This document shows positions 48,111 to 59,719 of a stretch of DNA of 64,000 bases, in pieces. The notes under the pieces are model-generated. The model saw nothing but the letters and a program-made list of their open reading frames with translations. It was not told where the DNA came from and ran no database searches. The DNA is from Chlorops oryzae. Lineage: Eukaryota; Arthropoda; Insecta; Diptera; Chloropidae. The stretch covers positions 113,293,080-113,357,079 of the forward strand of contig CM035806.1 in assembly GCA_020466095.1 (NCBI GenBank), given 5' to 3'. Every line of letters starts with the position of its first letter. Position 1 is the stretch's first letter. A program made the translations under genes and the position numbers.

Positions 48111-51100
48111 TTCGACTCATTCAAATTCAGTCTCGAATCCTGCGGCGACGCCTGCGAGCTCCTCGCTCCCTCGCACCTCTCCTTTAACACCTTCTGCCAC
48201 CCTTACGAACTTGAATCAAATACAGTCCACGTCTAACCATCCTTCTACCAATGTTTCTGGAATTCAGTCGACTTGCAATAACAATCGATTGACTCATATC
48301 CAACCCTTCCATCTCCAACCAAAAAATGTTCTACTCGGTACAGCCATGGTCGAAATTATTCATAATGGAACCGCTTATGCCGCTCGTGCCTTAATAGATC
48401 CAGGGTCGGAAGTCACCCTCATATCTGACAAATTCCAAAAATTATTACGTCTTCCGACCAAACCAATCCAAGCTCAGATTTCTGGAATCAATGGAGTCGT
48501 GTCAGCCCACAGCACGAAAGCATGCAGCCTCGTCATCGGAACCTCTCTCAATCCCCACTTTAAAATGGAAGCCATTGCAATGGTCGTCGCGGCCTTATCC
48601 TCCAGCCTACCTAGTTTTTCATTTGACAAGGATATAGAGCAACAGCTTCGATCAATGCGTTTAGCGGACCCCACGTTGCATAAAAGTTCAAGCATCGATA
48701 TCTTAATTGGAGGAGACTTATACCCCTCTATTTTGTTGCACGGACTTAGGAAAAATGTCGCGGGTTCTCTCCTTGCACAAGAAACCGTTTTTGGATGGAT
48801 TATAACAGGCCCAATTCCGAATGATCCATCTGTTGAGACATCCTCCTTTGTTTCTCATTTTATGGAAGTCACTCTCGATCAACAAATCTCCAAATTTTGG
48901 GAAATTGAGCAAGTTCCACAAGCCCAACCTCTTTCCGAAGCAGACCGATGGTGCGAATCCCATTATTTGCAAACCACTCGTCGTGCGGCAAATGGGCGCT
49001 ATATAGTTCAACTGCCGTTTAAGGACGATTTTCCGAACCACATTCAGTTAGGCGAATCTAGAAATCTAGCGTTTAATCAATTTATTCGAAATGAAGCACG
49101 TCTATGCAGAAAACCCGAAATCAAAACGGAATACGATGCCGTGTTAGCCGAATACGTCACTTTGGGCCATATGTCCAGAGTTTCCCAACCACCACCCGAC
49201 GAGAAGGGTATGCAGTACTTTTACCTCATCACGCGGTCATCAAGGAAGACAGTCTAACCACACGCCTACGCGTTGTCTTTAATGCCTCCCAAGCTTCCAC
49301 AAATGGTCTCAGTCTAAATGATATCCTCCACATAGGCCCCTCGCTACAGACGGATCTCGTTTTTCTCACTATTAAGTGGCGTTTGTTCAAATTTGTTTTT
49401 AATGCAGATATCACAAAAATGTATCGGCAAATCCTAGTGGATCATAAACATACTCCATTTCAACGTCTTCTATTTCGCCATTCCCCCTTTGAGCCCATTC
49501 AAGATTTCGAATTACAAACAGTAACCTTTGGCGTCAACTGCGCCCCATATTTGGCAATACGCTCCCTTTTACAACTCGCCCATGATGTAGAGAATTCTCA
49601 TCCGTTAGCAGCATCGATTTTGAGAAATCATATGTACGTCGATGATGTCTTAGCTGGAGGTCATGATGTCGAAACCACCATACAAGCCCGTCGTCAACTA
49701 GCTGAAGCTCTCGAAAGTGCCGGTTTTACTTTACGCAAATGGACTGCGAATTCTACTGCAATTTTGGCGGACATTCCGCAAGAACATCTGTTGAATCAAA
49801 ATTTTCTAATCTTCGAAGAAGCAAGTCAAACCAAGGCACTTGGCATCAAATGGAATGCGATCTCCGATGCATTCTTTTTTTCACTCAAACCCACTGCTTC
49901 CAGAGAATCGTACACCAAACGAGAAGTTTTATCAGCCATCGCTAGATTATTTGATCCCGCCGGCTGGCTAGCTCCAGTCATTGTATCAGCAAAAATCCTC
50001 ATGCAGAACATCTGGCTGTGCAGTCTCAACTGGGATGACGTCTTACCGGAGAATCTCAATACCCTCTTTAAAGCCTTTTTGCAAAATTTACCGCTCGTCG
50101 AGCTTATAAAAATTCCTCGATGGACACAGTACGATCCTAGTCAACGGCCTCAGTTGCATGCCTTCTGTGACGCTTCCGAAAAGGCATATGCAGCATGCAT
50201 ATATCTACGATGTAAAAATTCCCTGAATGAATTCTCTACGTCCCTAATATTTTCAAAAACCAGAGTAGCACCCATCAAAAGTATTTCCCTACCGCGGCTC
50301 GAACTCTGTGGAGCACTCTTGCTATCCGAAATGTTGGAATCTGTTCGTAACGAAATAAAAGTCGATCTCGCAAAGATTTTCTGTTGGACCGACTCTACAA
50401 TTGTTTTAGCATGGCTTCGAAAACCACCGTGTACTTGGTCAGCTTTTGTAGGCAATCGTGTCTCCAAAATTCTCGAAAGATCAAAGTTGATTGACTGGAA
50501 TCATGTCAGATCCGAAGATAATCCTGCCGACCTGGCAAGTCGAGGGTGCTCGCCACAAGATTTGGCCTCCTCGTCGATTTGGTGGCATGGCCCCCCGTGG
50601 CTGAGCCAATCGGACTCCAATTGGGCCGATTCACATGCTGGACCCGATTTGACAACCGAATTGGAGAAAAGGCCCTACAAAACAAATTTTTCAGTCGCAA
50701 CAGAAAAGGAAGATGTGTTAGAAAGATTTTCTTGTTTTTCACGTGCCCTTCGCGTTCTATCTTACTGCTTCCGCTTTTATCATCACATTCGCCGAACTGA
50801 TCCGAACCGAATTCTCACCGTCAGCCGTGACATTAAGCCTCATGAAACAGCCTTCGTCAAAAAACGTCTCATCATCCTTACGCAGAGACTTCATTATGCC
50901 AACGAGATCGACTCTCTCACCAATAAACGTATGCTACCCTCTAAAAGCAATTTGCTTCCTTTAAACCCTTATCTTGATCCAGATTCCATTCTGCGAGTGA
51001 ACGGGCGCCTCACCTCCTCTAAATCCTTGAGTTTTGCAGAGACTCGTCCCGTCATTCTTCCATATAATTGCCCATTAACGAAGTTACTGGTCCAATTCGT

Positions 51101-52201
51101 GCATAAAATCTCGCTTCATGGTGGAAATGCCCTAATGCTTCGATTAATACGTTGTGAATTTTGGATCCCCACGGTACGAAATCTAATCAAATCCACAATC
51201 AACCGCTGTCATCGCTGTCTATTGGAACGGAAGAAACAACAAACTCAGGTTATGGCAGCATTGCCTTCTGAACGCAGCACCTTTTCTAGACCATTCACGA
51301 TCACTGGTGTTGACTTTGCAGGTCCATTTGACATCAAGTCCTATAGCGGTCGCGGTCATCGATTATCCAAGGGTTACGTGTGCATCTTTGTCTGCTTCAG
51401 CACCAAGGCCATCCATCTGGAAGCCACATCTGATTTAAGCACAGAAACGTTTCTCGCAGCATTCGCTCGGTTCACTGCCCGTAGGGGTTGCCCGTCTCAA
51501 CTTTTCTCTGACAATGGAAAAAACTTCGTCGGAGCAGCGAACGTACTTCGTCGAGACGTTGAACATTTTCTTCGCTCTTCTCAAGATGCCACCATCAATC
51601 ACTATGCGCATCATAATCTCTCTTGGAACTTCATCCCTGCAGGAGCTCCTCACATGGGCGGATTATGGGAAGCAGGTGTAAAGAGCTTCAAATTGCATCT
51701 GAGAAAATCTGCCGGACTAGTAAAATATACTTTCGAAGAGTTTCAAACTCTAATTGCTAAAATTGAGGCTTGTCTCAACTCTCGACCTTTGAGTCCACAA
51801 TCTGCAGATCCTACGGATCTCGCAGCCCTAACGCCGGGTCATTTCCTCATTGGAGGACCCCTCCTTTCTACAGTCGATCCACCTCTACACGAAAAACCCT
51901 TATCCATTATAAACCGCTGGCGCCGGGTACAAGCCCTGAATACTTTCTTGTGCGAACGATGGAAGCATGAGTACACGAGCTACACAAGCGTTATCGGTGG
52001 AAATTACCACGAGAAAACTTGAAAGTGAACGATTTCATCGTTATTCGGCAAGACAATCTCCCAAGTACCGAATGGCGACTAGGCCGTATTGTTAAAACTT
52101 ATCTAGGACCAGACGATAGAGTCAGGGTAGCGGACATACGTACCAGCAAGGGAATTTGCACTCGTCCTATATCAAAACTGATTTTACTTCCGACAAATTA
52201 A
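48111..52201 (+). pseudogene. BEL Pol: protease, RT, RNase H, integrase
   Basis: In order: aspartic protease-like domain (ALIDPGSEVTLIS near 48390, then DILIGGDLYP), reverse transcriptase (NADITKMYRQI; catalytic YVDD at 49635-49646), RNase H region (CDASEKAYAACIY), and the integrase zinc domain (HKISLHGG, RCHRC). The integrase core has D in GVDFAG, D in FSDNGKNF and a GAPHMGGLWE block. The C-terminal region WRLGRIVKTYLGPD ends at 52201. Frameshifts near 49225 and 51975 divide it into three frames. Confidence 0.9.
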
Positions 52202-52297
52202 CAAACAAACCAACCAATATATATATATATATATCTATCTAAATACAATAAGAATCAACATCTAATTTCCACTATCTTCGTCCTACTCTATAGATCA

Positions 52298-53083
52298 ATG
52301 TCATCTAAACGTGAACATCAGTATCGCTGTCGTTTATGCTGCCGTCATCATCCACTGTCCCAGTGTCCAAATTTTTTATTAATGACAACTGAATTGCGGC
52401 GCCGGTCTGTCACCAAATTGCGATACTGCCTTAATTGCTTAGCTCACTCACATCAGCGGAGCGATTGCAAGAGCCACGGACGCTGTGTTATTTGCCACGA
52501 AAAACGTCACTCATTGCTACATCCACAAAACAAAGCAACTTCAGCTAAGCAAGATCCGCCATCCTCGCGAACGACGAACCAAGACACAGCGTCAGCACCG
52601 GAACCTATCGTCTTACTGCCCACAGCTCAGGTCAAAATTCGAAACCAACATCTAAATCACTCGATCCGCGCACTGATCGATCCATGCAGCGAGAGCAGCG
52701 TTATCTCGAGGGAATTAATTAAAAAACTCCAGCTCCCCACTTGGACATGCGGCGAATTTCAAATGTGCTCCGTCACTCTCAGTCCACACTTCGACTCATC
52801 GCACACCTTTGAGTTCAAGGTACAAGCCAGCACCGTTCGCTATTCCACGCCGCTGCAGAATGTTAACTGGAGTGTACCGGAACGATTCGACCATGTTGTG
52901 TTAGCGGACAGTGCTTTTCATCTTCGGTCCTCATGCGAGCTAATCCTTGGTGGAGATGTTTATCCCAAGGTGTTGCGTCCAGGCATTCTTCCTCACTCTC
53001 GGGGTACTCCAATGGCACAAAACTCCATATTCGGCTATTTAGTTATTGGGCCGGTCTCTCCATCACGGAACTCTTCGCTCTAG
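52298..53083 (+). CDS. extra BEL 3' ORF: zinc knuckles plus protease-like domain
   Basis: An intact 261-residue ORF where some BEL elements carry env. It starts MSSKREHQYRCRLCCRHHPL and contains knuckle-type clusters (CLNCLAHSHQRSDC; CVICHEKRHSLLH), then a linker. The protease-like part has ALIDPCSESSVIS, LILGGDVYP and MAQNSIFGYLVIGP, in the same order as CSNCLASAHVFKDC, ALIDPGSEVTLIS, DILIGGDLYP and VFGWIITGP of the element's own Gag-Pol. It therefore looks like a duplicated, strongly diverged nucleocapsid-protease module (DUF1758-like). The catalytic-type DPGS is DPCS, so protease activity is doubtful. No signal peptide or membrane segment, so not an envelope. It ends 33 bp before the 3' LTR. 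Function unknown. Confidence 0.85.
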   Translation: MSSKREHQYRCRLCCRHHPLSQCPNFLLMTTELRRRSVTKLRYCLNCLAHSHQRSDCKSHGRCVICHEKRHSLLHPQNKATSAKQDPPSSRTTNQDTASAPEPIVLLPTAQVKIRNQHLNHSIRALIDPCSESSVISRELIKKLQLPTWTCGEFQMCSVTLSPHFDSSHTFEFKVQASTVRYSTPLQNVNWSVPERFDHVVLADSAFHLRSSCELILGGDVYPKVLRPGILPHSRGTPMAQNSIFGYLVIGPVSPSRNSSL

Positions 53084-53116
53084 TTCTTTGCACCGATGCT
53101 GCAAGGGGCCCGGTGA

Positions 53117-53588
53117 TGTACACGTGAAATGCAGCCCTGCTCTCGACATTAGTAGCCGCGGCGAATTTTGGTTCAATTGGGTGGTCTTTTTATGACGTCT
53201 GACTGTTTCCGGTTTCCTTCTTCTCTTGGGCTTCGACAGCAACGCGTCGCGATAACGGACTATCTTTGCGTATATCCACGGAGTATTTTTTAATCTTTTG
53301 TAATACTAAAATTTTATTGTATCAACAGTCAAGTATCCGACCTGGCTCGGCATCCTAACATTATTTGTTGAAATCAAATACATTTATTTTGTAAAATTAT
53401 TCCATTCCGGTAAAATAAGATAATTATATTGAAATAATCGAATTTTGAATATTGCGTCCTTATTCGCGTCGGAACCCGGAAAGAAAAACGTGAGTATAGT
53501 TCTTCTGGAAACTATCACCTTTGGAGAGAAGTCCTTAAATCTATCATTTTCTCTTGATCCCTTTATCCGATCGATCGCGGCCCAAACA
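53117..53588 (+). repeat. BEL 3' LTR
   Basis: 472 bp, TG to CA, followed by ACATA. See the 5' LTR for the three differences. Confidence 0.93.
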
Positions 53589-54024
53589 ACATATGTACAC
53601 ACAATTTATTTGCAAACAATTTAAAATATCGTTTTTGGAAGGGGGACTGCTAAGGGGTGGGCTATATTCATTCAAAGTCCAAAAATAATAAAAATCTTTG
53701 AAAAATTTTTCAAAATTTCGACTTTGAGCATCATTTTACACCATTCATTTAACGTTTTGTTAGTTATTTTTGTTGTCATATTAAAGAATGATGTTTTAAG
53801 AACATAAAAGATTTAAAAATTGTAAAATATTTTAAGCCATATACGAGCAAAACGCGTTTCAAAAAAGCAATGGTCGTTAAAAACTCTTACGCGATTTTCT
53901 CGAAATTCTGACGTGATGGAATTTTTTTGAAAATTTTCAATTTTTCAGCACACAAAAATCTAATAGAATCACTACTGCAACTCAAAAGGGGAGAATTAAA
54001 TTTCAATTTTGCAGGCCTGTGTAA

Positions 54025-54284
54025 TGATTTTGTTGAGTTACATTCAAAAGATCTTGTTCAGTTACATTCAAAGGATCTTGTTTACTTTCTGAAATTGTTT
54101 CTGAATCTTCACTAACAGCAGTTACATACGAGTATTCCTCATCGGACAACTCTTCCTCCAGGGCTGTTTGTAGCTCATCTTCATCCACATTACAATCACT
54201 TACACTATTATAAGAGCCAATAGAAACGTCTGTTACGCCTAAAATAATTATTATAAGTGTCTTTAATAATGTACGAGCGGTCAT
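54025..54284 (-). pseudogene. gypsy Pol C-terminal tail region
   Basis: An acidic minus-strand frame (DCNVDEDELQTALEEELSDEE) with a repeated QDLLNVT-type segment, running into the foldback element at 54021. Position and the continuation beyond the insertion suit the tail of gypsy Pol. It is linked to the integrase core by a frame change near 54290-54380. Confidence 0.55.
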
Positions 54285-54382
54285 TTACTAATTTAAATAT
54301 TTTTCCATAATGCCATTCTTTGCTATTTTTCTTAAATATTACTAAATCTCCTATTTTCAATGTAGGTAACTGCATGGCATTC

Positions 54383-54930
54383 CTATCGTAGTAATATTTC
54401 TGTTTCTTTTTTTTCCGTTATTTTTTGTTGGATATTTTTTTCCGATAAATTTTTTCTACATAACAATGATTCCAATATTGGTAATTTTGTTTTAAGTAAT
54501 CTACCAAAGAACAATTCTGTCGGCGCTAATTGCATACTTCCAACTGGTGTTACATTGTATTCCAAAATTTTATACTGAAATTGATCTGCCTCGCCTGCTT
54601 CATAAGATTTCTTTAAAATACTTTTTGCAATTGCCACTCCTTTTTCCGCTAATCCATTACTCTGAGGATATCGTGGACTAGAGAATTTAAACTGAATATT
54701 GAATTTTGACGCAAAACGATCAACCTCTGCTGAATTAAATGGGCTATTATCACATTTCAGAATTGAAGGATATCCAACCTTATTGAAAATTTCTGAAATT
54801 ACTTCAATAACATGTTTACATGTTTTATTATTCAACTTAGCCACTATTAGATAGTTTGAATATGCGTCAAATATTGCAACAAAATCTCGACCAGCATATT
54901 CAAATAGATCCATTCCCGCGATATGAAATG
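54383..54930 (-). pseudogene. gypsy integrase catalytic core
   Basis: MDLFEYAGRDFVAIFDAYSN carries the first catalytic Asp, LKCDNSPFNSAEV the second, and PQSNGLAEKGVAIAKS the third (Glu). The N-terminal edge is cut by the solo LTR at 54936. Confidence 0.85.
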
Positions 54931-54935
54931 GGTGC

Positions 54936-55418
54936 TATTGTGATCATGTCACACATATCGTGAGGCCACTGTGCTGATCGAAAGCAAGAAAGCAAAAACA
55001 AGCACCGACGGCCTAAAAAGTCGAAATTGGGGCAGTTGAGTGCAAGACAAATAATGCGTTCCAGCAAAATAATGAAGAACTAGAATGCAAGCCCAAAGTG
55101 AGCAAAAGAAAGTTGCGCAAGACGAAGACGTCAGCAGAAACGGAAGAGAAAAGACGGCAGCGGGGGAGTGCAACTTCAGCAGAGTTCGCGTCAGCGAACC
55201 TAGTTTTAAGTAATTTTAAGAATATTTTTAAGTTGATATATTTTTTTGGATTGTTAAAAAACGGTCAGTTGTAATAACACCGCAAATGAATCTACGCGAA
55301 AAACGGCATAAATAAAATACAGTATAATTTCAATTAAAGAAATAAAAGCGTTTCATTCGCAGGATTTTGACACTTTTAAAAGAACAATTACAACATTTCG
55401 TACGTTTTAATTACAACA
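54936..55418 (-). mobile_element. solo LTR inserted in gypsy integrase
   Basis: A 483-bp block separates the integrase zinc domain from the core. It starts TGTTGTAATTAAAACG on the minus strand and contains AATAAA signals. The flanks are GTGC (54932-54935) and GTAC (55419-55422), a 4-bp duplication with one change. The far end does not finish in CA, so the borders are approximate. Confidence 0.6.
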
Positions 55419-55949
55419 GTACCGTGGATTAACTTCCTGCCTTAAAGGTTCTTTCTGATTATTCCGTCTAAACTTTTCACAAATAGTGCAAGCTATCACC
55501 ATTTTATTGATATCATTATTCATTCCTGGCCAATAATAAAGATTCCTTGCTCTTGCTAAAGTTTTTCCTTCTCCCAAATGCGGTTCATGCAACATTTTTA
55601 AAATTGTTCTTTGTAATCCAGTCGGAATAACCAACCTAAGATTCCGAAAAAGTAACCCATTTTCAAAATGCAATTCATGTTTTAGCCTGTAAAATTGCTT
55701 AGAAAAATCATCTATCTGATGATAGTTTGGCCAACCCTGATCAACAAACTTACATACATTTTTATAATTTTCATCCTCCTGCAACAATCGGCAATAATAA
55801 TTATAGTTTTCCTGCGATAAACAGACCAACTTTGTAACACTATGTACAACTCCTGATAGCTCTTTCAATTCAGATACTTCTGGTAGCTGCGCTCGCGATA
55901 AGCAATCTGCAACTAACATATTTTTTCCTAGCTTATAGACAATACTCAT
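55419..55949 (-). pseudogene. gypsy RNase H end and integrase zinc-binding domain
   Basis: VYKLGKNMLVADCLSRA is the segment that follows RNase H in Ty3/gypsy Pol. HEPHLGEGKTLARARNLYYW with CTICEKF is the HHCC zinc-binding domain of integrase. It ends at the solo LTR. One base shift separates it from the RNase H frame at 55961. Confidence 0.85.
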
Positions 55950-55960
55950 CTTTGGATATT

Positions 55961-56566
55961 TTAAAAGAAAATAAACATTCTTTGTAATCTCGGCGTGACG
56001 TCATCAACATCACGCTTGATTAATGTTTCCAGGGGCTTATGATCACTTTCAACTGTGAATTCCCGCCCATATAAAAAATAATGAAATCGTTGGCAAGCAA
56101 ACACTACTGCTAAAAGTTCCTTTTCTATTTGTGCCCACTTTTGTTCTGCCTTACTGAGAGTTCTTGAAGCAAATGCGATCGGATGACCAGATTGTATCAA
56201 CACAGAGCCTAAACCGTCCTTAGAAGCATCTGTTTGTATAATAACAGGCTTACTTGCATCATAAGGGGCTAACACTGGCTCAGACGTTATAATTCGCAAC
56301 AGATTTTGCAGCTCCGATTCATGCATATCTTTCCACACAAATACCACGTCATTCCTAGATAAATTTCTAAGTTCCTTTGTATGTTTCGACAAATTTGGAA
56401 TAAATTTTGCCAAGTATTTCAAAAGTCCCAGCAAGCGTAAAACACCTTTTTTATTAGATGGTCGTCCCATGTCAATAATTGCCCTTTTATATTTATCTAG
56501 TGGTCTTATTACATTCCGAGAAAAACTATGTCCAATGAACTTTATTTTCGATTGACGATATTGCAA
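55961..56566 (-). pseudogene. gypsy RT thumb and RNase H
   Basis: KFIGHSFSRNVIRPLDKYK is the RT end. RNase H shows IIQTDASKDGLGSVLIQ, EKELLAVVFACQRFHYFLYG and ESDHKPLE, with the D-E-D acidic residues in place. The preceding RT part lies beyond the PIF-type insertion at 56594-57433. Confidence 0.88.
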
Positions 56567-56593
56567 TTTTTCCCCATTAAATTTATTGCATTA

Positions 56594-57433
56594 AGCTTGA
56601 GGTACAATAGGTGCGACAGAACGACACGACAAAACGATTTGTCGCATCCGATTTGTCGTGTTGCAAGCCAATGTACAATAGCAGGGAAAATCGTATCGTT
56701 TGCAATCATATGTTACTCGCAAACGAAAAAAAAATTTGACAATAACATTTTAAACCTTGCGATTAAAAAAAAAAAGGAGGAAAATGAGAGCATTAAGGGC
56801 GCACCGAATTTTGTTGTATGCAACGGCAGCATTTTTAGGCCATCGAAAACACATTGAGGCAAAAAAGCGTACGCGAAAGTGGTGGGTTCGACCAATGTTC
56901 GGATATCGGGACCAATTGGATTTTTACGCTACAACATTTATGGGAATGAAAAAAGACGACCCTAATATGTTTTCTACGGCCACTCGTATGAATGTTCAGC
57001 AATTTGACATTGACTATTTGAATTTTTGAATTTTCTTGCTCTTTCTTGACACACTTGGTCCTTCCAATCCCTTTTTTTTTTATAGTGCGGATGGCCCTTG
57101 TCATAAAACATAGGCTTTTCGCGCACCAAATCTCTTAATATTTGAATATCTTAATCGCTGAGCTTACTAATTTCATAACTTCCGTTTACCTTTCAAAACA
57201 GATGTTTCAGATATCAGCCCTGTTTTCAACGCAACCATCCCTGCTTTCAGAATGTCAAATCGTGTCGGAGCGACAAAAATTCAATTTTTCGAATATTTGT
57301 CGCATCGTGCTGTCGTATCCGAGAGCATTGTACATTGTTCCATAGGTTTGCGTGTATTGATATTACATTTGACAGATCACGACGACAAAACGCATCGTCG
57401 TGTCGTTCTGTCGCACCTATTGTACCTCAAGCT
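56594..57433. mobile_element. PIF/Harbinger derivative in gypsy RT
   Basis: The inverted ends AGCTTGAGGTACAATAGG (about 40 bp in total, continuing TGCGACAGAACGACACG) are flanked by TTA (56591-56593, 57434-57436). It encodes only the N-terminal part of a Harbinger-type transposase, so it is an internal deletion product. Confidence 0.85.
56784..57029 (+). pseudogene. Harbinger transposase N-terminal fragment
   Basis: MRALRAHRILLYATAAFLGH leads to KRTRKWWVRPMFGYRDQ, then KKDDPNMFSTATRMNVQQFD. The basic-WWVRP and RM-x-F-D pattern is the conserved start of PIF/Harbinger transposases. The catalytic DDE domain is missing. Confidence 0.65.
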
Positions 57434-57436
57434 TTA

Positions 57437-58391
57437 CTATTGACAGTATTTTATCATGTTCCGCGTAATTATCTGCAATAATTCCAATGTCATCAAAATA
57501 AACCAAAACTCCAGGTATATCCCCAAATATCTGTATCATTTTCTTTTGAAAAATTTCCGGTGCAATGATAGACGATTAAATTTAAATCTCCCAAATGGTG
57601 TCATGAACGTGGTCAAATCCGAACTTTTCTCATCTAATTCTAATTGCCAAAATCCATTAACTAAGTCAAGAACTGTGAATACTTCTTTATTTGCCAATTG
57701 AGAAATAAATTCATTAATAGTTGGTACCAGGAAATGCTCACGTTTGATACACGCATTTAAGGGCTTAGGATCTAAACATATTCTCAATTCCCCATCAGTG
57801 TTCTCTACAATTTGCAGATTATTAACCCATTCAGTAGGATGTTCTACAGATGAAATGATTCCATCTTGCACTATTTTTTCCAGTTTTAGTTTTAATTTTG
57901 GAATTATAGAGTTGGGAAATTGTTTTTTGTAATGCAAAACAGGTTTTGAATTTTCTTTTATGTTAATTGAAACTTTTTCCGATATTTTCCCAATTCCTTT
58001 AAACACATCAATATTTTGTTTAATAAAGTCATCTTTTAGCTGTGGTAAACTAACAATTGTATTAATATCTGCCCGTTTTATAATACCCCAATCAAGGCTA
58101 GTTTCACTTCCAATAATTGGCTCAAATTCATTACCCACAACAAAAAAATTCAGCTGATCGTTTTCGGTCAGAATTCATTTCCCCTAAACTTAATGTAGTA
58201 GCACCAAAAATTTTTATTTTATTGTTACTATAGTCATACACAGGAAAATTATTTTTCATGTTTTCCAACTTTACAATTAAGTTTTTAAGTATTTTTATTG
58301 GAACACAATTTATGTCCGCACCTGTATCAATTTTAAACGTTATAGTTTCTTGTCCTATTCGATATGCTTTCGCCCATTTTCTTTGCTTCAA
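57437..58391 (-). pseudogene. gypsy protease and reverse transcriptase
   Basis: Protease: FKIDTGADINCVP (active-site DTG) near 58310-58350. RT: PTEWVNNLQIVENTDGELRI, VFTVLDLVNGFWQLELDE with the first catalytic Asp, and MTPFGRFKFNRL. After a frame change comes YFDD at 57489-57500. Frame changes lie near 58135 and 57545. It ends at the PIF-type insertion. Confidence 0.88.
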
Positions 58392-58495
58392 ATTTACAGA
58401 GTAAATTCTTTAATTAAAGTTTTTACAATTGAGATTATGGTTCGTGCTACTTACTACCTTCGTTTTACCTGAATTATCTTCCCACTTAACTGCTG

Positions 58496-59380
58496 TTACA
58501 GCTTTATCATTGCTGTCCAGTTTATTGTTGCTCTTTGATGATTTTTTCGGCACATACGTTTAAAATGGCCCTTTTTTCCACAGCTGCAAACGTAATCCTT
58601 TGCTGGATACTTCTCTTTGTGTACTCGGTCCCATTCCATTCCACAGTTATAACAAAACCTCTTGATTACGGAGATATTTTTAGAATCCTCAGATTTCAAC
58701 GACACAGCATTAACAACAGCCTTGTTTGAACTTAAAATTTCGTTGTTCACCATGGCAGCTTCAAAAGACTTGCATGTGTCGATAATACGATCCAGACTCT
58801 CGCCACAGCCGTCCAACAGCCTCAACTGCAATTTCTTATCAACAACTCCCGTTATGATGCGATCACGCATCATTCGCTCTTCATAAGAGGCTCCACACGA
58901 GCATTTAAATTCACAACGCTAAATTTGAACCCGCAATTCCGTTATGAAATCATTAAACGTATGCTTTTCCTGTTGCATGATACTATTAAACTTGAATGCT
59001 TCCATGGCAACATTCCTTTTAGGCAAACAATAGTCATCGAATTTTTGAAGTACTTCCTCAAGGGTACGCTGCTGTACTTCTCTTACAATCCGCTCTGGAA
59101 CTACTGCACCTTCTTCATTGAAAACAGATGGCTCTACACGCTCAAAGGTAACTGTTCCCAGCAACGAGTTTTGCAACCCATCATTCGCAAATAAAGTGTT
59201 ATACACATTCGCTCCTTGATTCCCAATTAGCCACAGAAAGGTGGCAATTTTTGTTGGCTCAGGTTCACCCATTTTATTGTTAGCGATCATGTATACCAAA
59301 AAATTACGCTTCCAGTGAGTCCATTCAGTTTCCATGTTGGCACAATCCAACTCTTTTAGCTCTCTGCGTGCATCCGCCAT
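58496..59380 (-). pseudogene. gypsy Gag
   Basis: From ATG 59380 (MADARRELKELDC) a capsid-like region with TEWTHWKRNFLVYM and MRDRIITGVVDKKLQLRLL follows. It ends in a zinc-binding tail CYNCGMEWDRVH and CSCGKKGHFKRMC. In-frame TAG at 58919-58921. A T/A-rich leader separates it from the primer site. Confidence 0.85.
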
Positions 59381-59500
59381 CTTATTTTTCTCGTTTCTCC
59401 TTTTAATTTTTAATTTTTATTTTTTTTATTTTTTTTTTTATTAATTACGTCTTTTGTAATGATTGAGCTTGCAAAAGTTTTACAACTCTTTTATGCACGG

Positions 59501-59517
59501 CTTTACTTCCGATACCA
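59501..59517 (-). other. gypsy primer binding site
   Basis: On the minus strand TGGTATCGGAAGTAAAG directly follows the 5' LTR. TGG is the standard first triplet (tRNA CCA end) and the rest resembles the tRNA-Leu type, with mismatches. Confidence 0.55.
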
Positions 59518-59665
59518 TATAAAAGTTAATAAATAATCAGTATTTTAATTATCTTAAATTCTTTTTATTCATGATGGCTTCTCTTCTCTTGTTCTAATGA
59601 CGTCCCTTCTTATTCATACTTGTTCATTACAATCTACCAAGTACTTATTAAAAGCACTCATTACA
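59518..59665 (-). repeat. gypsy 5' LTR
   Basis: 148 bp, followed on the outer side by the GAACA duplication at 59666-59670. It matches 43626-43773. Confidence 0.83.
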
Positions 59666-59719
59666 GAACACAATGACAGCGAATCGCGAACTCTTGCTGT
59701 TTTCAAAATTTTTAGTATA

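Larger units (their letters stand above)
45279..53588 (+). mobile_element. BEL/Pao retrotransposon, recent insertion, with extra 3' ORF
   Basis: 8.3 kb with near-identical LTRs (three differences), 5-bp duplication ACATA (45274-45278, 53589-53593), a tRNA-Tyr-type primer site, gag-pol in one frame series, and an additional 3' ORF. The site without the element is visible in the opposite foldback arm (near 44262). Gag-Pol carries two stops and two frameshifts, so it is not autonomous as it stands. Confidence 0.9.
43848..54021. mobile_element. foldback element inside gypsy pol, hosting BEL and a hAT MITE
   Basis: The inverted ends CACAGGCC are flanked by TAA (43845-43847, 54022-54024). The arms are about 600 bp: 43848-44455 pairs with 45095-45278 plus 53589-54021, the latter split by the BEL element. 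Without nested insertions it would be about 1.4 kb. Ignoring it, the gypsy pol frame runs on into a basic C-terminal tail. No transposase; ends and 3-bp duplication do not settle the superfamily. Confidence 0.75.
43626..59665 (-). mobile_element. Ty3/gypsy retrotransposon, interrupted by a 10-kb nest
   Basis: Minus-strand element with 148-bp LTRs at both ends (43626-43773 and 59518-59665, about 6 differences) and the 5-bp duplication GAACA outside each (43621-43625, 59666-59670). Gag, protease, reverse transcriptase, RNase H and integrase segments follow in family order from 59380 down to 54025. The C-terminal end of pol is split by the foldback element at 43848-54021. Not functional: several stops and shifts plus three insertions. 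Confidence 0.85.

Noticed and set aside
52298..53083. Envelope gene of the BEL element
   Set aside because: No signal peptide, membrane segment or furin-type site; the domains match nucleocapsid and protease.
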